Shown in pieces: positions 46,654 through 59,417 of a stretch of 64,000 bases of DNA (its first letter is position 1; each line of letters opens with the position of its first letter). Source of the stretch: Rhizosaccharibacter radicis. Its GTDB lineage: Bacteria > Pseudomonadota > Alphaproteobacteria > Acetobacterales > Acetobacteraceae. Location of the stretch: NCBI GenBank assembly GCA_024508355.1, contig JAMZEJ010000010.1, forward strand, positions 124,001 through 188,000. The letters run 5' to 3'. The translations under genes and the position numbers were made by a program. The notes below the pieces were generated by a model. The model ran no database searches, was not told where the DNA came from, and saw only the letters and a program-made list of their open reading frames with translations.

Positions 46654-48936
46654 ATGAACCAGCAAACCGTTCCGTTCGAGTTCGATATCGAGGGCATGCA
46701 TTGCGCCGCCTGCGTGCGCCGGGTGGAAAAGGCCATCGCGCGGGTGGAAGGCGTGGACGGCGTGGTGGTGAACCTCGCCACCGGACGCGGCACGGCGACG
46801 CCGCCGCCCGGGATGGCCTCCGATCCGGCCTGGCGGGAACGGATCGCCGTGTCCGTGACCGGGGCGGGCTTCGTGCTGCATCCGGTGCGCGATGCGGCGG
46901 CCGTGACCCGCGACGAGACCGCCGCGTTGCGCGGGCTGCGCCGCGACCTCGCCGTCGCGGCGGCGCTGACGGTCCCGGTGGCGGCGCTGGCGATGCTGCT
47001 GCCCATGGTGCCGGGAGGGCGGAACGGCGGCATCGCTGCGGGATCGGCGGTGGCGCAGCTGGTGCTGTCCGGGCTGGTGCTGTTCGGGCCCGGAGCACGT
47101 TTCCTACGGCTCGGCATTCCCGGCCTGCTGCGCGGAACGCCGGACATGAACGCGCTGGTCTCGCTGGGCGCCGGCAGCGCCTGGGGGTTCTCCCTCGCCG
47201 TGCTGGCCCGCGCGCTGATCGCCGGCGCTCCGGTGCCCGGCACCTATTTCGAGGCCGCCAGCGTGGTGGTGACGCTGGTGCTGGCCGGGCGGCTGATGGA
47301 AGCGCGCGCCCGGGGCCAGACCGGCACCGCCATCCGCCGGCTCGCGGGCCTGCGTCCCGCCACCGCCCTGGTGGAGCGGAGCGGGCGCGCGGAAACGGTG
47401 CCGGTGGACGCGCTGCGGGTCGGCGACCTGGTGCGAGTACGGCCGGGAGAGCGGCTGCCGGCCGATGGCGAGGTGGTGGCCGGCGAAGGGTGGGTGGACC
47501 AGTCCATGGTCACGGGCGAGCCTGTGCCGGTGCGCCGCCGCCCGGGCGACGCGGTGGTGGGGGGCACGGTCAACGGATCCGCCGGCGGCTTCCTGTTCCG
47601 CGCCACCCGCGTCGGCGCCGACACCACGCTCGCGCAGATCGTGCGCACGGTGGAACAGGCTCAGAACAGCAAGCTGCCGGTGCAGGCGGTGGTGGACCGG
47701 ATCACCGGCTGGTTCGTGCCGACCGTGCTGGCTCTGGCGCTGCTGACGCTGGCCGGATGGCTGTGGGCGGGAAGCGGAACCGGAACGGCGCTGTCGGCGG
47801 CCGTTGCCGTGCTGATCGTCGCCTGTCCGTGCGCCATGGGGCTGGCGACGCCGGTGGCGGTGCTGGTGGGCACCGGGCGCGCGGCGGAACTCGGCATCCT
47901 GTTCCGCGATGGCGACGCGCTGCAGCGCCTGGGCACGGCCCGGACGGCAGCGTTCGACAAGACCGGCACCCTGACCGAAGGCCGGCCGGCGCTAAGGCGG
48001 CTGGATGTCGTGCCGGGCACGGAGGGCGCCGTCCTGTTGTCGCGGCTGGGCGCGCTGGAGCGCTTCTCGGAACATCCGGTGGCCCGGGCCGTGCTGGCCG
48101 AGCTCGCAGCACAGGGGCTCGACGCGGCGCACGAGGTGACCGGCTTCGAGGCGGTGCCCGGCCTCGGGGTGGCCGGCGTGGTGGACGGTCATGCGATGCT
48201 GGCGGGCACCGCGGAATGGCTCGAAAGCCGCGGCGTGGATGTCGCGCCGTTGTCCGCGGTCGTGGCGGAGGCGCTGGCGAATGGCGACAGCCCGATCCTG
48301 GTGTCGATGGATGGACGCGCGGCCGGGTCGTTCTCCGTGGTGGACCGGGTGCGACCCGGCGCCGCCCCGGCGCTGCGGATCCTGCGCGACCGCGGCGTGC
48401 GGCTGGCGATGATCTCGGGCGACCGGCGCGAAGCCGCCGACAGGCTCGGCCGCTCGCTCGGCATCGGCGACGTGCGCGCGGAGGTGATGCCGACGAACAA
48501 GGCGGCGGCGGTGGCGGCGCTGCGCCGCGAGCATGGCGGCCTCGTCGCGTTCGTGGGCGACGGCATCAACGACGCACCGGCGTTGGCCGAGGCCGACGTG
48601 GGCATCGCGCTGGGCAGCGGCACGGACGTGGCGATGGACAGCGCGTCGGTGGTGCTGATGACGCCCGACCTGCGGCTGCTGCCGGTGGCGGCCGCCCTGT
48701 CGCGCGCGACGATGCGCAACATCCGCCAGAACCTGTTCTGGGCGTTCGGCTACAACGTGCTGCTGATCCCGGTGGCGGCGGGCGCACTCCGCCCGGCGTT
48801 CGGCATCGCGCTGTCGCCGATGCTGTCGGCCGCCGCCATGGCGCTGTCGAGCCTGTTCGTGCTGGGCAACGCGCTCAGGCTGCGGGGCGTGGGGCGACGG
48901 CCGGATGCGTTGCCGGACCGCGCGGAGCCGGCCTGA
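46654..48936 (+). CDS. copA: Cu(I)-transporting P1B-type ATPase CopA
   Basis: 760 residues from ATG 46654. One N-terminal HMA domain ([15 protein letters not shown], about 10-70) and eight membrane helices. The metal-binding CPC is in helix 6 ([13 protein letters not shown]), with the phosphorylation site [22 protein letters not shown] in the nucleotide-binding domain and [12 protein letters not shown]. The YN in helix 7 ([12 protein letters not shown]) and MxxSS in helix 8 ([10 protein letters not shown]) are the Cu(I) signature. It pumps copper out of the cytoplasm; CopZ is divergent next door. Confidence 0.95.
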   Translation: MNQQTVPFEFDIEGMHCAACVRRVEKAIARVEGVDGVVVNLATGRGTATPPPGMASDPAWRERIAVSVTGAGFVLHPVRDAAAVTRDETAALRGLRRDLAVAAALTVPVAALAMLLPMVPGGRNGGIAAGSAVAQLVLSGLVLFGPGARFLRLGIPGLLRGTPDMNALVSLGAGSAWGFSLAVLARALIAGAPVPGTYFEAASVVVTLVLAGRLMEARARGQTGTAIRRLAGLRPATALVERSGRAETVPVDALRVGDLVRVRPGERLPADGEVVAGEGWVDQSMVTGEPVPVRRRPGDAVVGGTVNGSAGGFLFRATRVGADTTLAQIVRTVEQAQNSKLPVQAVVDRITGWFVPTVLALALLTLAGWLWAGSGTGTALSAAVAVLIVACPCAMGLATPVAVLVGTGRAAELGILFRDGDALQRLGTARTAAFDKTGTLTEGRPALRRLDVVPGTEGAVLLSRLGALERFSEHPVARAVLAELAAQGLDAAHEVTGFEAVPGLGVAGVVDGHAMLAGTAEWLESRGVDVAPLSAVVAEALANGDSPILVSMDGRAAGSFSVVDRVRPGAAPALRILRDRGVRLAMISGDRREAADRLGRSLGIGDVRAEVMPTNKAAAVAALRREHGGLVAFVGDGINDAPALAEADVGIALGSGTDVAMDSASVVLMTPDLRLLPVAAALSRATMRNIRQNLFWAFGYNVLLIPVAAGALRPAFGIALSPMLSAAAMALSSLFVLGNALRLRGVGRRPDALPDRAEPA

Positions 48937-48962
48937 TCCGAAAGCCGGCCGGACCGCGACCC

Positions 48963-49024
48963 GCCCCTCCCGCCCGCCGGGGAACCTGCTCGTCGCACGA
49001 CGGCGGAGCCGGCGCGGGAGGGGC
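48963..49024. terminator. Long hairpin between convergent copA and DUF3140 genes
   Basis: Perfect 11-base arms (GCCCCTCCCGC at 48963-48973, GCGGGAGGGGC at 49014-49024) enclose a loop that itself contains CCGCCG/CGGCGG and CGTCG/CGACG pairs. Likely a bidirectional terminator. Confidence 0.55.
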
Positions 49025-49037
49025 CCCGATCGCGGGA

Positions 49038-49418
49038 TCAGTGCTTCTTCAACGGGTCGTGGCCCCAGTTCATCAGGGAGAAGCGCCAGCGGGAATGCTC
49101 GATATCGTCGGAGCCCTTGGGCTTCTGCGCCAGGTGCCGGTGGACGTAGCCGACGACCTTCTTCATGTGGGCGTAGTCGTCGTCGGTGAGGTCGGCCGCC
49201 TTCTTGCGGCGGATCTCCACGATGCGATGGCCTGATTTATGTCCGACGGACTCCTTGCCGCCGCTGTTCTTCTTGTTGTCGCCATCCACAAAGCCGACCG
49301 ATTTCGACTCTTCGCTGTCGAGCCATTTTTCCAGCGCGGCGGGGGTCATGTTCACCGCCTCGCGAAAATCCCTCGCGATCTGGTCGTGATCCTTCTCGGC
49401 ATCGGCCGACTTGGTCAT
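49038..49418 (-). CDS. DUF3140 domain protein
   Basis: 126 residues, highly charged. DUF3140 consensus is visible: ARDFREAVNMTPAALEKWL, SEESKSVG, GHKSGHRIVEI, AHMKKVVGYVHRH and SRWRFSLMNWGHDP. The family is DNA-binding-like in appearance and often found with stress genes, but has no proven function. Two strong hairpins lie in the 133 bases between it and ilvC upstream. Confidence 0.88.
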   Translation of the reverse strand: MTKSADAEKDHDQIARDFREAVNMTPAALEKWLDSEESKSVGFVDGDNKKNSGGKESVGHKSGHRIVEIRRKKAADLTDDDYAHMKKVVGYVHRHLAQKPKGSDDIEHSRWRFSLMNWGHDPLKKH

Positions 49419-49430
49419 GGTGGCGTCCTC

Positions 49431-49454
49431 CCGGAAAGCCTGATGGCTTTCCGG
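49431..49454 (-). terminator. Perfect 10-base hairpin between ilvC and DUF3140
   Basis: CCGGAAAGCC-TGAT-GGCTTTCCGG. In the minus-strand transcript it precedes the DUF3140 start by 12 bases and could end the ilv message or shield the next ribosome site. Confidence 0.5.
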
Positions 49455-49460
49455 AACGAC

Positions 49461-49490
49461 GGTGCCACGGCGAGGGTTCGCCGCGGCACC
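49461..49490 (-). terminator. Second hairpin downstream of ilvC
   Basis: Arms GGTGCC-A-CGGCGA and TCGCCG-C-GGCACC with one A-C mismatch and a GGGT loop, 62 bases after the ilvC stop. A likely operon-end structure. Confidence 0.55.
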
Positions 49491-49551
49491 GCCACCATCG
49501 GACGGCCTCGTTCCGGGCTTGGCCGGAAAGCCCGTCAGGACGGTCGCAGGA

Positions 49552-53026
<3,475 letters not shown>

Positions 53027-53079
53027 GTGTCTCCTCCGGAAACGGATGCCGGACGGGAAATGGTCCATGTTCCGCAGCG

Positions 53080-53096
53080 CCGGCAGGGAATGCCGG
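53080..53096 (-). terminator. Hairpin between miaA and ilvB
   Basis: CCGGCA and TGCCGG arms with a 5-base loop, 54 bases before the ilvB start in the minus-strand transcript. No leader peptide rich in Ile, Leu or Val is seen, so classical attenuation is not supported; simple termination of miaA is possible. Confidence 0.35.
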
Positions 53097-53117
53097 TTGC
53101 GTGGCGAGGGGGGCTGT

Positions 53118-54158
53118 CTAGGCCGGCCCACCGCCGTCGTCAACGGTCTCAATAACAAACGACATCGTGGAAGCCAGATCGCTTTCCATTTGTTGCGTCA
53201 TATCAGCCATGCGGCATGGCAGGACGATCGTCTGCTCGGCCGGAAGCAGGAACTGGTGCCGGAACCACGTGCTTTGCCGCTTGATGTAGCGGTTCTGCGC
53301 CGCCACCGCCCGGCGCTCGGCTTCCGCCCGAGGCAGCTCCCCGCGCAGCAATGCCGCCAGCTCCGGCACGCCGTGCGCCCGCATCGCCGGCAGCTCCGGC
53401 GGCAGCCGCCGCGCCAGCAGTGCGCGCACCTCGTCCAGCGCGCCTTCCGCCATCATGGCGGCGAAACGGTCGGCCAGCGCCCGCCGGAGCACGTCGCGCG
53501 ACGGATCGAGCCGGATCACCACCGCGCGCATCGCGACCGGCGGCGCCGGCTCCTCCCCGTGCCACGCCGCCAGGCCCCGGCCGGTGCCTCGCCACACCTC
53601 CCACGCCCGGGCCAGCCGCTGCCCGTCCGTCGGACGCAGGGTCGCGGCGGTGGCGGGATCCACGGCCGCGAGCCTCTCATGCAGCGCCCCCGGGCCCTCG
53701 CGCTCCAGCAGATCGCGCGCTTCCGCGCGCGCCGCCTCCCCCGGGTCCGGCACCGGAGCGAGACCGTGCAGCAGCGCCGACAGATACATCCCCGTACCAC
53801 CGCACAGGATCGGCAGGCGGCCCGCGGTCCAGGCTTCGCGCAGCGCGTCCACCGCCTGCCCCCGCCACCACGCGGCGTTGCCCGCGGATGCCGCGTCGCG
53901 CACGCCGTAGAGCCTGTGCGGCACCCGGCGTTCCTCGTCCGGTGTCGGGCGGGCGGTGAGCACGCGCAGGTCGCGATAAACCTGCATGGAATCGGCGTTG
54001 ATCACCGTGCCGCGATGTCGTTCGGCCAGACGGAAGGCCAGCGCCGATTTCCCCGAGCAGGTCGGGCCGCACACGATCAAGGCCGGCGGGAGGCCGTCCT
54101 GCCGCCCCTGGATCGCCTCTGCCACCGTCGCTAACCCCCTGTCGGTCGCCCCTCCCAT
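53118..54158 (-). CDS. miaA: tRNA dimethylallyltransferase
   Basis: 346 residues from the ATG at 54158. The P-loop is GPTCSGKSALAF (Ala to Cys relative to the common GPTASGKS). Substrate-site motifs follow: VINADSMQVYRDLRVLTARP, PHRLYGVRD and PILCGGTGMYLSALLHG. The C-terminal tRNA-binding end is RAHGVPELAALLRGEL and QNRYIKRQSTWFRHQ. It adds dimethylallyl to A37 of UNN-reading tRNAs. It precedes ilvB on the same strand. In many alphaproteobacteria its divergent neighbour is serB; here a three-gene cassette lies between. Confidence 0.95.
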   Translation of the reverse strand: MGGATDRGLATVAEAIQGRQDGLPPALIVCGPTCSGKSALAFRLAERHRGTVINADSMQVYRDLRVLTARPTPDEERRVPHRLYGVRDAASAGNAAWWRGQAVDALREAWTAGRLPILCGGTGMYLSALLHGLAPVPDPGEAARAEARDLLEREGPGALHERLAAVDPATAATLRPTDGQRLARAWEVWRGTGRGLAAWHGEEPAPPVAMRAVVIRLDPSRDVLRRALADRFAAMMAEGALDEVRALLARRLPPELPAMRAHGVPELAALLRGELPRAEAERRAVAAQNRYIKRQSTWFRHQFLLPAEQTIVLPCRMADMTQQMESDLASTMSFVIETVDDGGGPA

Positions 54159-54230
54159 GCGAGCGGATGCCGTGCCGCGCAAGCGGACGCCGCCCCGGGA
54201 GGGCTTCCGAGCCCCAAACCTCGCCCAGTA

Positions 54231-54258
54231 TGAAGTCTACCTTCACAGTTGGACTTCA
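54231..54258. promoter_or_regulatory. MarR-type operator
   Basis: TGAAGTC and GACTTCA form a perfect inverted repeat with a 14-base spacer, 19 bases before the MarR gene start. It is probably its autoregulatory site, covering the promoter. Confidence 0.6.
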
Positions 54259-54276
54259 TTCGTGGCAGGATGTCGC

Positions 54277-54723
54277 ATGGCTGCCGATCCGCCCGTCGCC
54301 GATCCCGCGCTTCTGCTCACGGACGAGCTGAGAGCGGCGATCAGCGCTCTCAACCGCCGCCTGCGGGAACAGGCGACGGCCAGCGACCTGACCACCGCGC
54401 AGAAATCCGTGCTGCTGCGGCTCGAGCGCGACGGCCCCGCCACGGGCAGCGCCCTGGCCCGGGCCGAAGCGATGCGCCCGCAATCGATGGGCGCGATCGT
54501 GTCGGCGCTGCGGGCCGCCGGCTATGTCAGCCTCGCCCCCGACCCGCTCGACCGGCGCCAGATCGTCGTGTCGCTGACCGACACGTGGCGGCGGTGGGCG
54601 GCAGAAGCCCGGTCCGCCCGGCGGGACTGGCTGCTCCGCGCGGTGAAGGCCGAACTCTCGGCCGCCGAACAGCAACAGCTGGGCGAGGCCGTCCGGTTGC
54701 TCCGGCGCCTGGTCGCCGCGTGA
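54277..54723 (+). CDS. MarR-family transcriptional regulator
   Basis: 148 residues from the ATG at 54277 (AGGA 7 bases upstream). A winged helix in the middle (DLTTAQKSVLLRLERDGP, GSALARAEAMRPQSMGAIVS, GYVSLAPDPLDRRQIVVSLT) is flanked by dimerisation helices, the MarR architecture. The DRRQIVVSLT wing is characteristic. It likely represses itself and the hydrolase and exporter genes behind it, and releases on binding a small aromatic or phenolic ligand (inference from family). Confidence 0.9.
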   Translation: MAADPPVADPALLLTDELRAAISALNRRLREQATASDLTTAQKSVLLRLERDGPATGSALARAEAMRPQSMGAIVSALRAAGYVSLAPDPLDRRQIVVSLTDTWRRWAAEARSARRDWLLRAVKAELSAAEQQQLGEAVRLLRRLVAA

Positions 54724-54785
54724 GGCGATCGGGAACCGCTTCTTCTTCCGGCAGAAGTTCCTCCAATGGCTCCGGAGTCACGCCC

Positions 54786-55343
54786 TTGACGATCACCGTT
54801 CTCGACCCGGTCCCCGCATTGCTGCTCATCGACCTGCAGCAGGGCATCGTGACCCAGCCGCTCGCGCGCCCCGGCGCCGAGATCGTCGCCGCCGCCACGG
54901 TTCTCGCGGATGGTTTCCGCCGGCGCTGCCTGCCGGTGATCCCGGTACAGGTCGTGGGTCTGCCGCCCGGGCGCCCCGAACACCGCATGCCGTTGGAACA
55001 GCTGCCGCCGGAATGGTTCGAGCTGGTGCCGGAGATCGCGGCGCGCGCGGACGGTGCGGTGGCCGTCAAGCGGAGCTGGGGGGCGTTCACCGGCACCGGG
55101 CTGGAGAACAGGCTGCGGGCCCTCGGCGCCACCCAGCTGGTGATCGCCGGCATCGCCACCAGCATCGGCGTCGAATCCACGGCCCGCCAGGCCCACGAGC
55201 TGGGCTTCAACGTGGCGCTGGCCACCGATGCCATGACCGACCGTCACGAGGATGCGCACCGCCACAGCGTCGAGCGCATCTTCCCGGCACTGGGCGAGTG
55301 CGGCACCACCGCCGATATCCTGCGTCTTCTCGATCGTCCATGA
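54786..55343 (+). CDS. Isochorismatase-family hydrolase lacking the catalytic Cys
   Basis: 185 residues from TTG 54786 (GGAG about 8 bases upstream); an ATG at 54766 is out of frame. The cysteine-hydrolase fold is clear: D16 in LLLIDLQQGIV, K95 in VKRSWGAFTG, and GIATSIGVESTARQ, where position 128 is Gly instead of the nucleophilic Cys. That matches isochorismatase-type (PhzD/EntB-like) enzymes, which act on vinyl ethers without a Cys, rather than amidases such as nicotinamidase. The stop overlaps the exporter start (55340-55343). Substrate unknown. Confidence 0.82.
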   Translation: MTITVLDPVPALLLIDLQQGIVTQPLARPGAEIVAAATVLADGFRRRCLPVIPVQVVGLPPGRPEHRMPLEQLPPEWFELVPEIAARADGAVAVKRSWGAFTGTGLENRLRALGATQLVIAGIATSIGVESTARQAHELGFNVALATDAMTDRHEDAHRHSVERIFPALGECGTTADILRLLDRP

Positions 55344-56749
55344 GCGGTCCTCCCCCGGCCGCGGAGCGCACCCCCCTTCCGCGCGGCATCTGGAAGGTGA
55401 TGGCGGTCGCCACCATCGGCTCCTTCATGGCGCAGCTCGACGCCACGGTGGTCAACGTCTCGCTGTCGAGCCTGTCGCACGCCCTGCGGGCTCCGTTCTC
55501 CACCGTGCAATGGACGATGAGCGGCTATCTGCTGGCGCTCGCACTGCTGCTGCCGTTGAACGGCTGGCTGGTGGGGCGCCACGGCGTGCGCCGGGTGTAT
55601 CTCGGCTGTTTCGGCGCCTTCACGGTGGCGTCCGTGCTGTGCGGGCTGGCTTGGTCCGCACCGTCCCTGATCGCCTTTCGCCTGATGCAGGGCATGTGCG
55701 GCGGCCTCCTGGCCCCGATGGCGCAGCTGATCGTCGCCCGCGCCGCCGGCTCCCAGATGCCGCGCGTCGCGAGCCTGGTGACGATCCCGATCCTCCTGGC
55801 GCCCCTTCTGGGTCCGGTGGTGGCCGGCGCGATCCTGCATGTCGCGTCGTGGCGCTGGCTGTTCCTGCTCAACCTGCCGGTCGGGGTGCTGGCGTTCGGG
55901 CTGGCCTTCTTTCTGCTGCCGGACGACCGCGCCGACGCGCGGCCCCGGTCGCTCGACCTGGCGGGGCTGGTGCTGCTGTCGCCGGGACTGGTGCTGTTTC
56001 TGTTCGGGATCGACCATCTTCGCCAGGCCTATGGCGCGCCGATGCTGGTCGCGGCTCTCGCCGCCTTCGTTCTGTTCTGGTGGCGAGCCCGGCGGAAGGG
56101 ACGCACGGCATTGATCGATCCCGGGCTGCTGAGACTCCCGGATTTCTCCGCAGCGATGATCGTGCTGTTTCTGATGAACGGCGTGTCCTTCGCCGGGCAG
56201 ATGCTGGTGCCGGCGTTTCTGATCCAGCGCGGCGGGGCATCCCCCGCCGAGGCGGGCTGGCTGTTGATGCCGCTCGGGCTCGGGGCGATGTCCGCCTTCC
56301 CGCTGATGGGCAGGCTCACCGATCGTTTCGGCATCCGCCGGGTGGCGGTGGGAGGCGCCGCCCTGTCGCTGCTGGCGACGCTGCCGCTGGTGCTGCTGGG
56401 CTGGACGGGGCTCCAGCCCGCGATCCTGGCCGTGGCGCTGTTTCTTCGCGGAGCGGGCAGCGGCGCGATCGGGATACCCGGCAGCTCCGCCGCCTATGCC
56501 GCCGTGCCGAAGCACGACCTGCCGATGGCGGCCACGGCGCTCAACATCGGCCAGCGCCTTGGCGGCCCGGTCCTGTCCACGATCTGCGCCAGCTTCCTCG
56601 CCTGGCGGGTGGCGGCGGCGCCGGGGGATGCCGGCACATCGGTCGCCTTCGGGGAAGCGTTCACACTGCTCTGCATCCCGCATGCCCTGATGCTGCTGGC
56701 GGCGCTGCGACTCCCGCACAGGCTGGCCCGCAGGCCCGGCGGAGCGTAG
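55340..56749 (+). CDS. MFS multidrug exporter, DHA2 (EmrB/QacA) type
   Basis: 469 residues with about 14 hydrophobic helices. DHA2 markers: QLDATVVNVSLSSLS in helix 1, VQWTMSGYLLALA, GRHGVRRVYLGCF and the antiporter motif C-like LAPLLGPVVAGAIL in helix 5. A small C-terminal cytoplasmic tail follows. It exports a drug-like or aromatic compound in exchange for protons. Coupled by ATGA to the isochorismatase-family gene and controlled with it by the upstream MarR protein, forming a sense-modify-export cassette. Confidence 0.9.
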   Translation: MSGPPPAAERTPLPRGIWKVMAVATIGSFMAQLDATVVNVSLSSLSHALRAPFSTVQWTMSGYLLALALLLPLNGWLVGRHGVRRVYLGCFGAFTVASVLCGLAWSAPSLIAFRLMQGMCGGLLAPMAQLIVARAAGSQMPRVASLVTIPILLAPLLGPVVAGAILHVASWRWLFLLNLPVGVLAFGLAFFLLPDDRADARPRSLDLAGLVLLSPGLVLFLFGIDHLRQAYGAPMLVAALAAFVLFWWRARRKGRTALIDPGLLRLPDFSAAMIVLFLMNGVSFAGQMLVPAFLIQRGGASPAEAGWLLMPLGLGAMSAFPLMGRLTDRFGIRRVAVGGAALSLLATLPLVLLGWTGLQPAILAVALFLRGAGSGAIGIPGSSAAYAAVPKHDLPMAATALNIGQRLGGPVLSTICASFLAWRVAAAPGDAGTSVAFGEAFTLLCIPHALMLLAALRLPHRLARRPGGA

Positions 56750-57096
56750 CGGAACAAGTCGTTCCGTCCCCGGGAACGCTCGCCCCGGAGCGGCATAGTT
56801 CGGACGCACGAGCCGATCCGGCCGGCCCGGTGCGGTCGGAGACGATCCGTCCGCCTCGTTACCTGTGACGTCGCCACAGGCCGCTCGGCGGGCGGGTCAC
56901 GCGGCCCGCTTCCCGCGCGCACCGGAGCGTCATGCGGCTCCGCCGGACGCATCCCGGACCGGTTCCGCGGCGATGCCGGAATCCCGCACCGGCACCGTAC
57001 CACCGGCCGCCCGCTTGCGCGCGGGAACGCCGCCTGCCAAGTCGGGAACGGCGCGGCCCCACCGGCCGGCGTTCCCGTTTCCGCAAGGAGTGTCCG
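56750..57096. other. 347-base intergenic region
   Basis: Starts with a weak hairpin (GGAAC-AAGTC-GTTCC, 56751-56765) directly after the exporter stop. The serB frame is open through the right part but not coding-like. The AAGGAG of serB is at 57085-57090. Confidence 0.35.
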
Positions 57097-58002
57097 TTGC
57101 CGCAGCCCTCGGTTCTCGTGCTGGTGGCCGAACCCGGCCAGAACCGGTTGCGCGACGATCTCGTGCAGCGGTCGCGGCTCCTGGCCGGCGGCGGCGAGCC
57201 GCGCTGGCTGTCGTCCGGGGAGGCGGTGGAGCTTTCCTGCGCGCCGGAGGATCCGGACGCGCTGCTCTCGGACGTGCGCGACGTCATCGGCCCCGACGCG
57301 GTGGACGCGCTGCTGGTGCCGACGGCCAACCGGCGCAAGCGGCTGCTGGTGGCGGACATGGACAGCACCATCGTCCGCACCGAAACCCTGGACGATCTCG
57401 CGGTGCTGGCCGATCGCACGCTGGGCGGCGTCGGCGAAGCGGTGACCGCGATCACCCGCCGCTCCATGAACGGCGAGCTCGATTTCGCCCCGGCCCTGCG
57501 GGAACGGGTGGCCCTGCTGCGCGGCCTGCCCGCGGACACCCTGGAAGCGGTCTGGCGCCACACGCAGGACAGTGCCGGCGCGCGCACCCTGGTCGCCACC
57601 ATGCGCGCGCACGGGGCACACACCGCCCTGGTGTCCGGAGGCTTCACCTGGTTCACCGGACGGGTGGCGGAACGCGTCGGCTTCCACGAACACCACGCCA
57701 ATCGTCTCGGCATCGGCGCCGACGAACGGCTGGACGGCACGGTGGGCGAGCCGATCCTCGGGCGCGATGCCAAGCGCGACACGCTGCTTCGGCTGGCGGC
57801 GGCGCACGGGCTCGCGGCCGGCGACGCGATCGCGGTGGGCGATGGCGCCAACGATCTGGCGATGCTGGGCGTGGCGGGAATGGGCATCGCCTTCCACCCC
57901 AAGCCGGTGGTGGCGAACGCCGTGCGCAACCGCGTGGTGCACGGGTCGCTGCGCGCGCTGCTGTTCGCGCAGGGCTACGAGGCCGCCGCGTTCCGCGACT
58001 GA
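57097..58002 (+). CDS. serB: Phosphoserine phosphatase
   Basis: 301 residues from TTG 57097, 6 bases after AAGGAG. An N-terminal ACT-like region (about 1-80) precedes the HAD core: DMDSTIVRTETLDDLA (nucleophile and general acid Asp), LVSGGFTWFTGRVAE and AVGDGANDLAMLGVAG. It performs the last step of serine synthesis in the cytoplasm. Length and domain order match alphaproteobacterial SerB. It points away from miaA, with the MarR cassette in between. Confidence 0.94.
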   Translation: MPQPSVLVLVAEPGQNRLRDDLVQRSRLLAGGGEPRWLSSGEAVELSCAPEDPDALLSDVRDVIGPDAVDALLVPTANRRKRLLVADMDSTIVRTETLDDLAVLADRTLGGVGEAVTAITRRSMNGELDFAPALRERVALLRGLPADTLEAVWRHTQDSAGARTLVATMRAHGAHTALVSGGFTWFTGRVAERVGFHEHHANRLGIGADERLDGTVGEPILGRDAKRDTLLRLAAAHGLAAGDAIAVGDGANDLAMLGVAGMGIAFHPKPVVANAVRNRVVHGSLRALLFAQGYEAAAFRD

Positions 58003-58178
58003 CCCCGGACGGGGTTCCCCTCGCCGCCGCCCCCGGGGGAGGCGACGGCGGGGTCGGGGACGGCCCGCTTCCTCCGGCCCCACCCGAAGAGCCCGGCGCA
58101 GGCCGGCCCCGGTTGGCCCAGGCTTGACGCCACCTCCGGAAAGCGTCCGGCTAGCGTTTCCGCCGAGGAGCATCTCCC

Positions 58179-58652
58179 ATGTCCGCCATCCGCCCGCCGG
58201 TGCCGCCGTTCGACGAGCAGGCCGCGACCGCCAAGGTCCGCGCGGCGGAAGATGGCTGGAACGGGTGCGATCCGGAAAAGGTGTCGCTGGCCTACAGCGT
58301 GGGCAGCCGCTGGCGGAACCGCGACCTGTTCTTCAGCGGACGCCCGGCCATCGTCGCCTTCCTGCGCGCCAAGTGGGAGCGGGAACGCGAATACCGGCTG
58401 ATCAAGGAGCTGTGGACCCATGGGCCGGACCGCATCGCCGTGCGCTTCTGCTACGAGTGGCACGACGCGGCGGGACGATGGTTCCGCTCCCACGGCAACG
58501 AGAACTGGCTGTTCGATGCCGACGGGCTGATGCGCGAACGCCATGCCAGCATCAACGACGTGGCGATCGCCGAGAGCGACCGGCTGTTCCGCTGGCAGCG
58601 CCCCGGTCCGCGCCCGGCCGACCATCCCGGCCTGACCGCGCTCGGGCTGTAG
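58179..58652 (+). CDS. DUF1348/NTF2-like protein
   Basis: 157 residues with GAGGAG 8 bases before the ATG. The NTF2/SnoaL-like cone fold of DUF1348 is recognisable: [72 protein letters not shown] and ASINDVAI. The family is widespread and mostly uncharacterised; some members bind small hydrophobic molecules. It forms a likely pair with the DUF6766 gene 80 bases downstream. Confidence 0.88.
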   Translation: MSAIRPPVPPFDEQAATAKVRAAEDGWNGCDPEKVSLAYSVGSRWRNRDLFFSGRPAIVAFLRAKWEREREYRLIKELWTHGPDRIAVRFCYEWHDAAGRWFRSHGNENWLFDADGLMRERHASINDVAIAESDRLFRWQRPGPRPADHPGLTALGL

Positions 58653-58732
58653 GGCCGACCCCTGCATCCTTCGGGCTCCGCGGGCGGCCGACGCCGGAAA
58701 ACATCACCCACCAACCGAAAGGCGACCCCGGA

Positions 58733-59389
58733 GTGTCCGGACCGCGAAACAGATCCTGGCTGGCCGACAACGGCATGTCCGTCGCCCTTCTCGGGTTGTT
58801 CGGGCTGTGCGTGCTCGGTCAGGGATGGACGGGATGGCGGGCCTACGACCAGTCGCTCGGCGCCGCGCACATGCAGCGCCTCGGCCTCGGCGCCTATCTG
58901 TCCACCGGAAACTTCCTCGACGGCATCTTCAGCAACTGGCAGGCGGCGATCCTGCAGCTGGCGGTGCTGGTGTCGTTCGGCTCGGTGCTGCGGCAGAAGG
59001 GGGCGGCCCATTCGCGCAAGGAGGACGCCTCCGCACATCGCCGCGTGCACTGGAAGTTCGGGGCGCGTCCATCGGTGACGCGCTGGATCTACGCCAACTC
59101 GCTGTCGCTCGCCTTCTTCGCGATCTTCGTCCTGAGCTTCGCGCTGCATCTCGTGTTCGGCGCCATGAAGTACAACGAGGATCAGGCGCTCCAGCATCTG
59201 CCGCCGATCGGGCGGCAGGCCTATGCCGTATCCGCCGCCTTCTGGTTCTCGGTGTTCCAGTGCTGGGAGGCCGAATTCTCGGCGATGGGCCTTTACCTCG
59301 TGCTCAGCATCTTTCTTCGGCAGGAAGGGTCTTCGGAATCGAAGCCCGTCGGCGCTTCGGACGACGACACCGGCGAGACCAACGAATGA
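58733..59389 (+). CDS. DUF6766-family membrane protein
   Basis: 218 residues from GTG 58733; ATG 58775 is an alternative but would cut the first helix. About four hydrophobic helices, in two related halves: LSTGNFLDGIFSNWQAAILQ and, at the C-terminus, WFSVFQCWEAEFSAMGLYLV followed by FLRQEGSSESK. The duplicated NW/CWEAEF-type motif and the QxGSSESK end are features of this uncharacterised family. Convergent with opgH 28 bases away. Confidence 0.82.
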   Translation: MSGPRNRSWLADNGMSVALLGLFGLCVLGQGWTGWRAYDQSLGAAHMQRLGLGAYLSTGNFLDGIFSNWQAAILQLAVLVSFGSVLRQKGAAHSRKEDASAHRRVHWKFGARPSVTRWIYANSLSLAFFAIFVLSFALHLVFGAMKYNEDQALQHLPPIGRQAYAVSAAFWFSVFQCWEAEFSAMGLYLVLSIFLRQEGSSESKPVGASDDDTGETNE

Positions 59390-59417
59390 GCGGACGATTG
59401 CGGAACGCGGCCGACCC

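Noticed and set aside
53027..53079. Leader peptide for ilvB attenuation
   Set aside because: The only short frame (ATG 53068) is in frame with ilvB and contains no run of Ile, Leu or Val codons.
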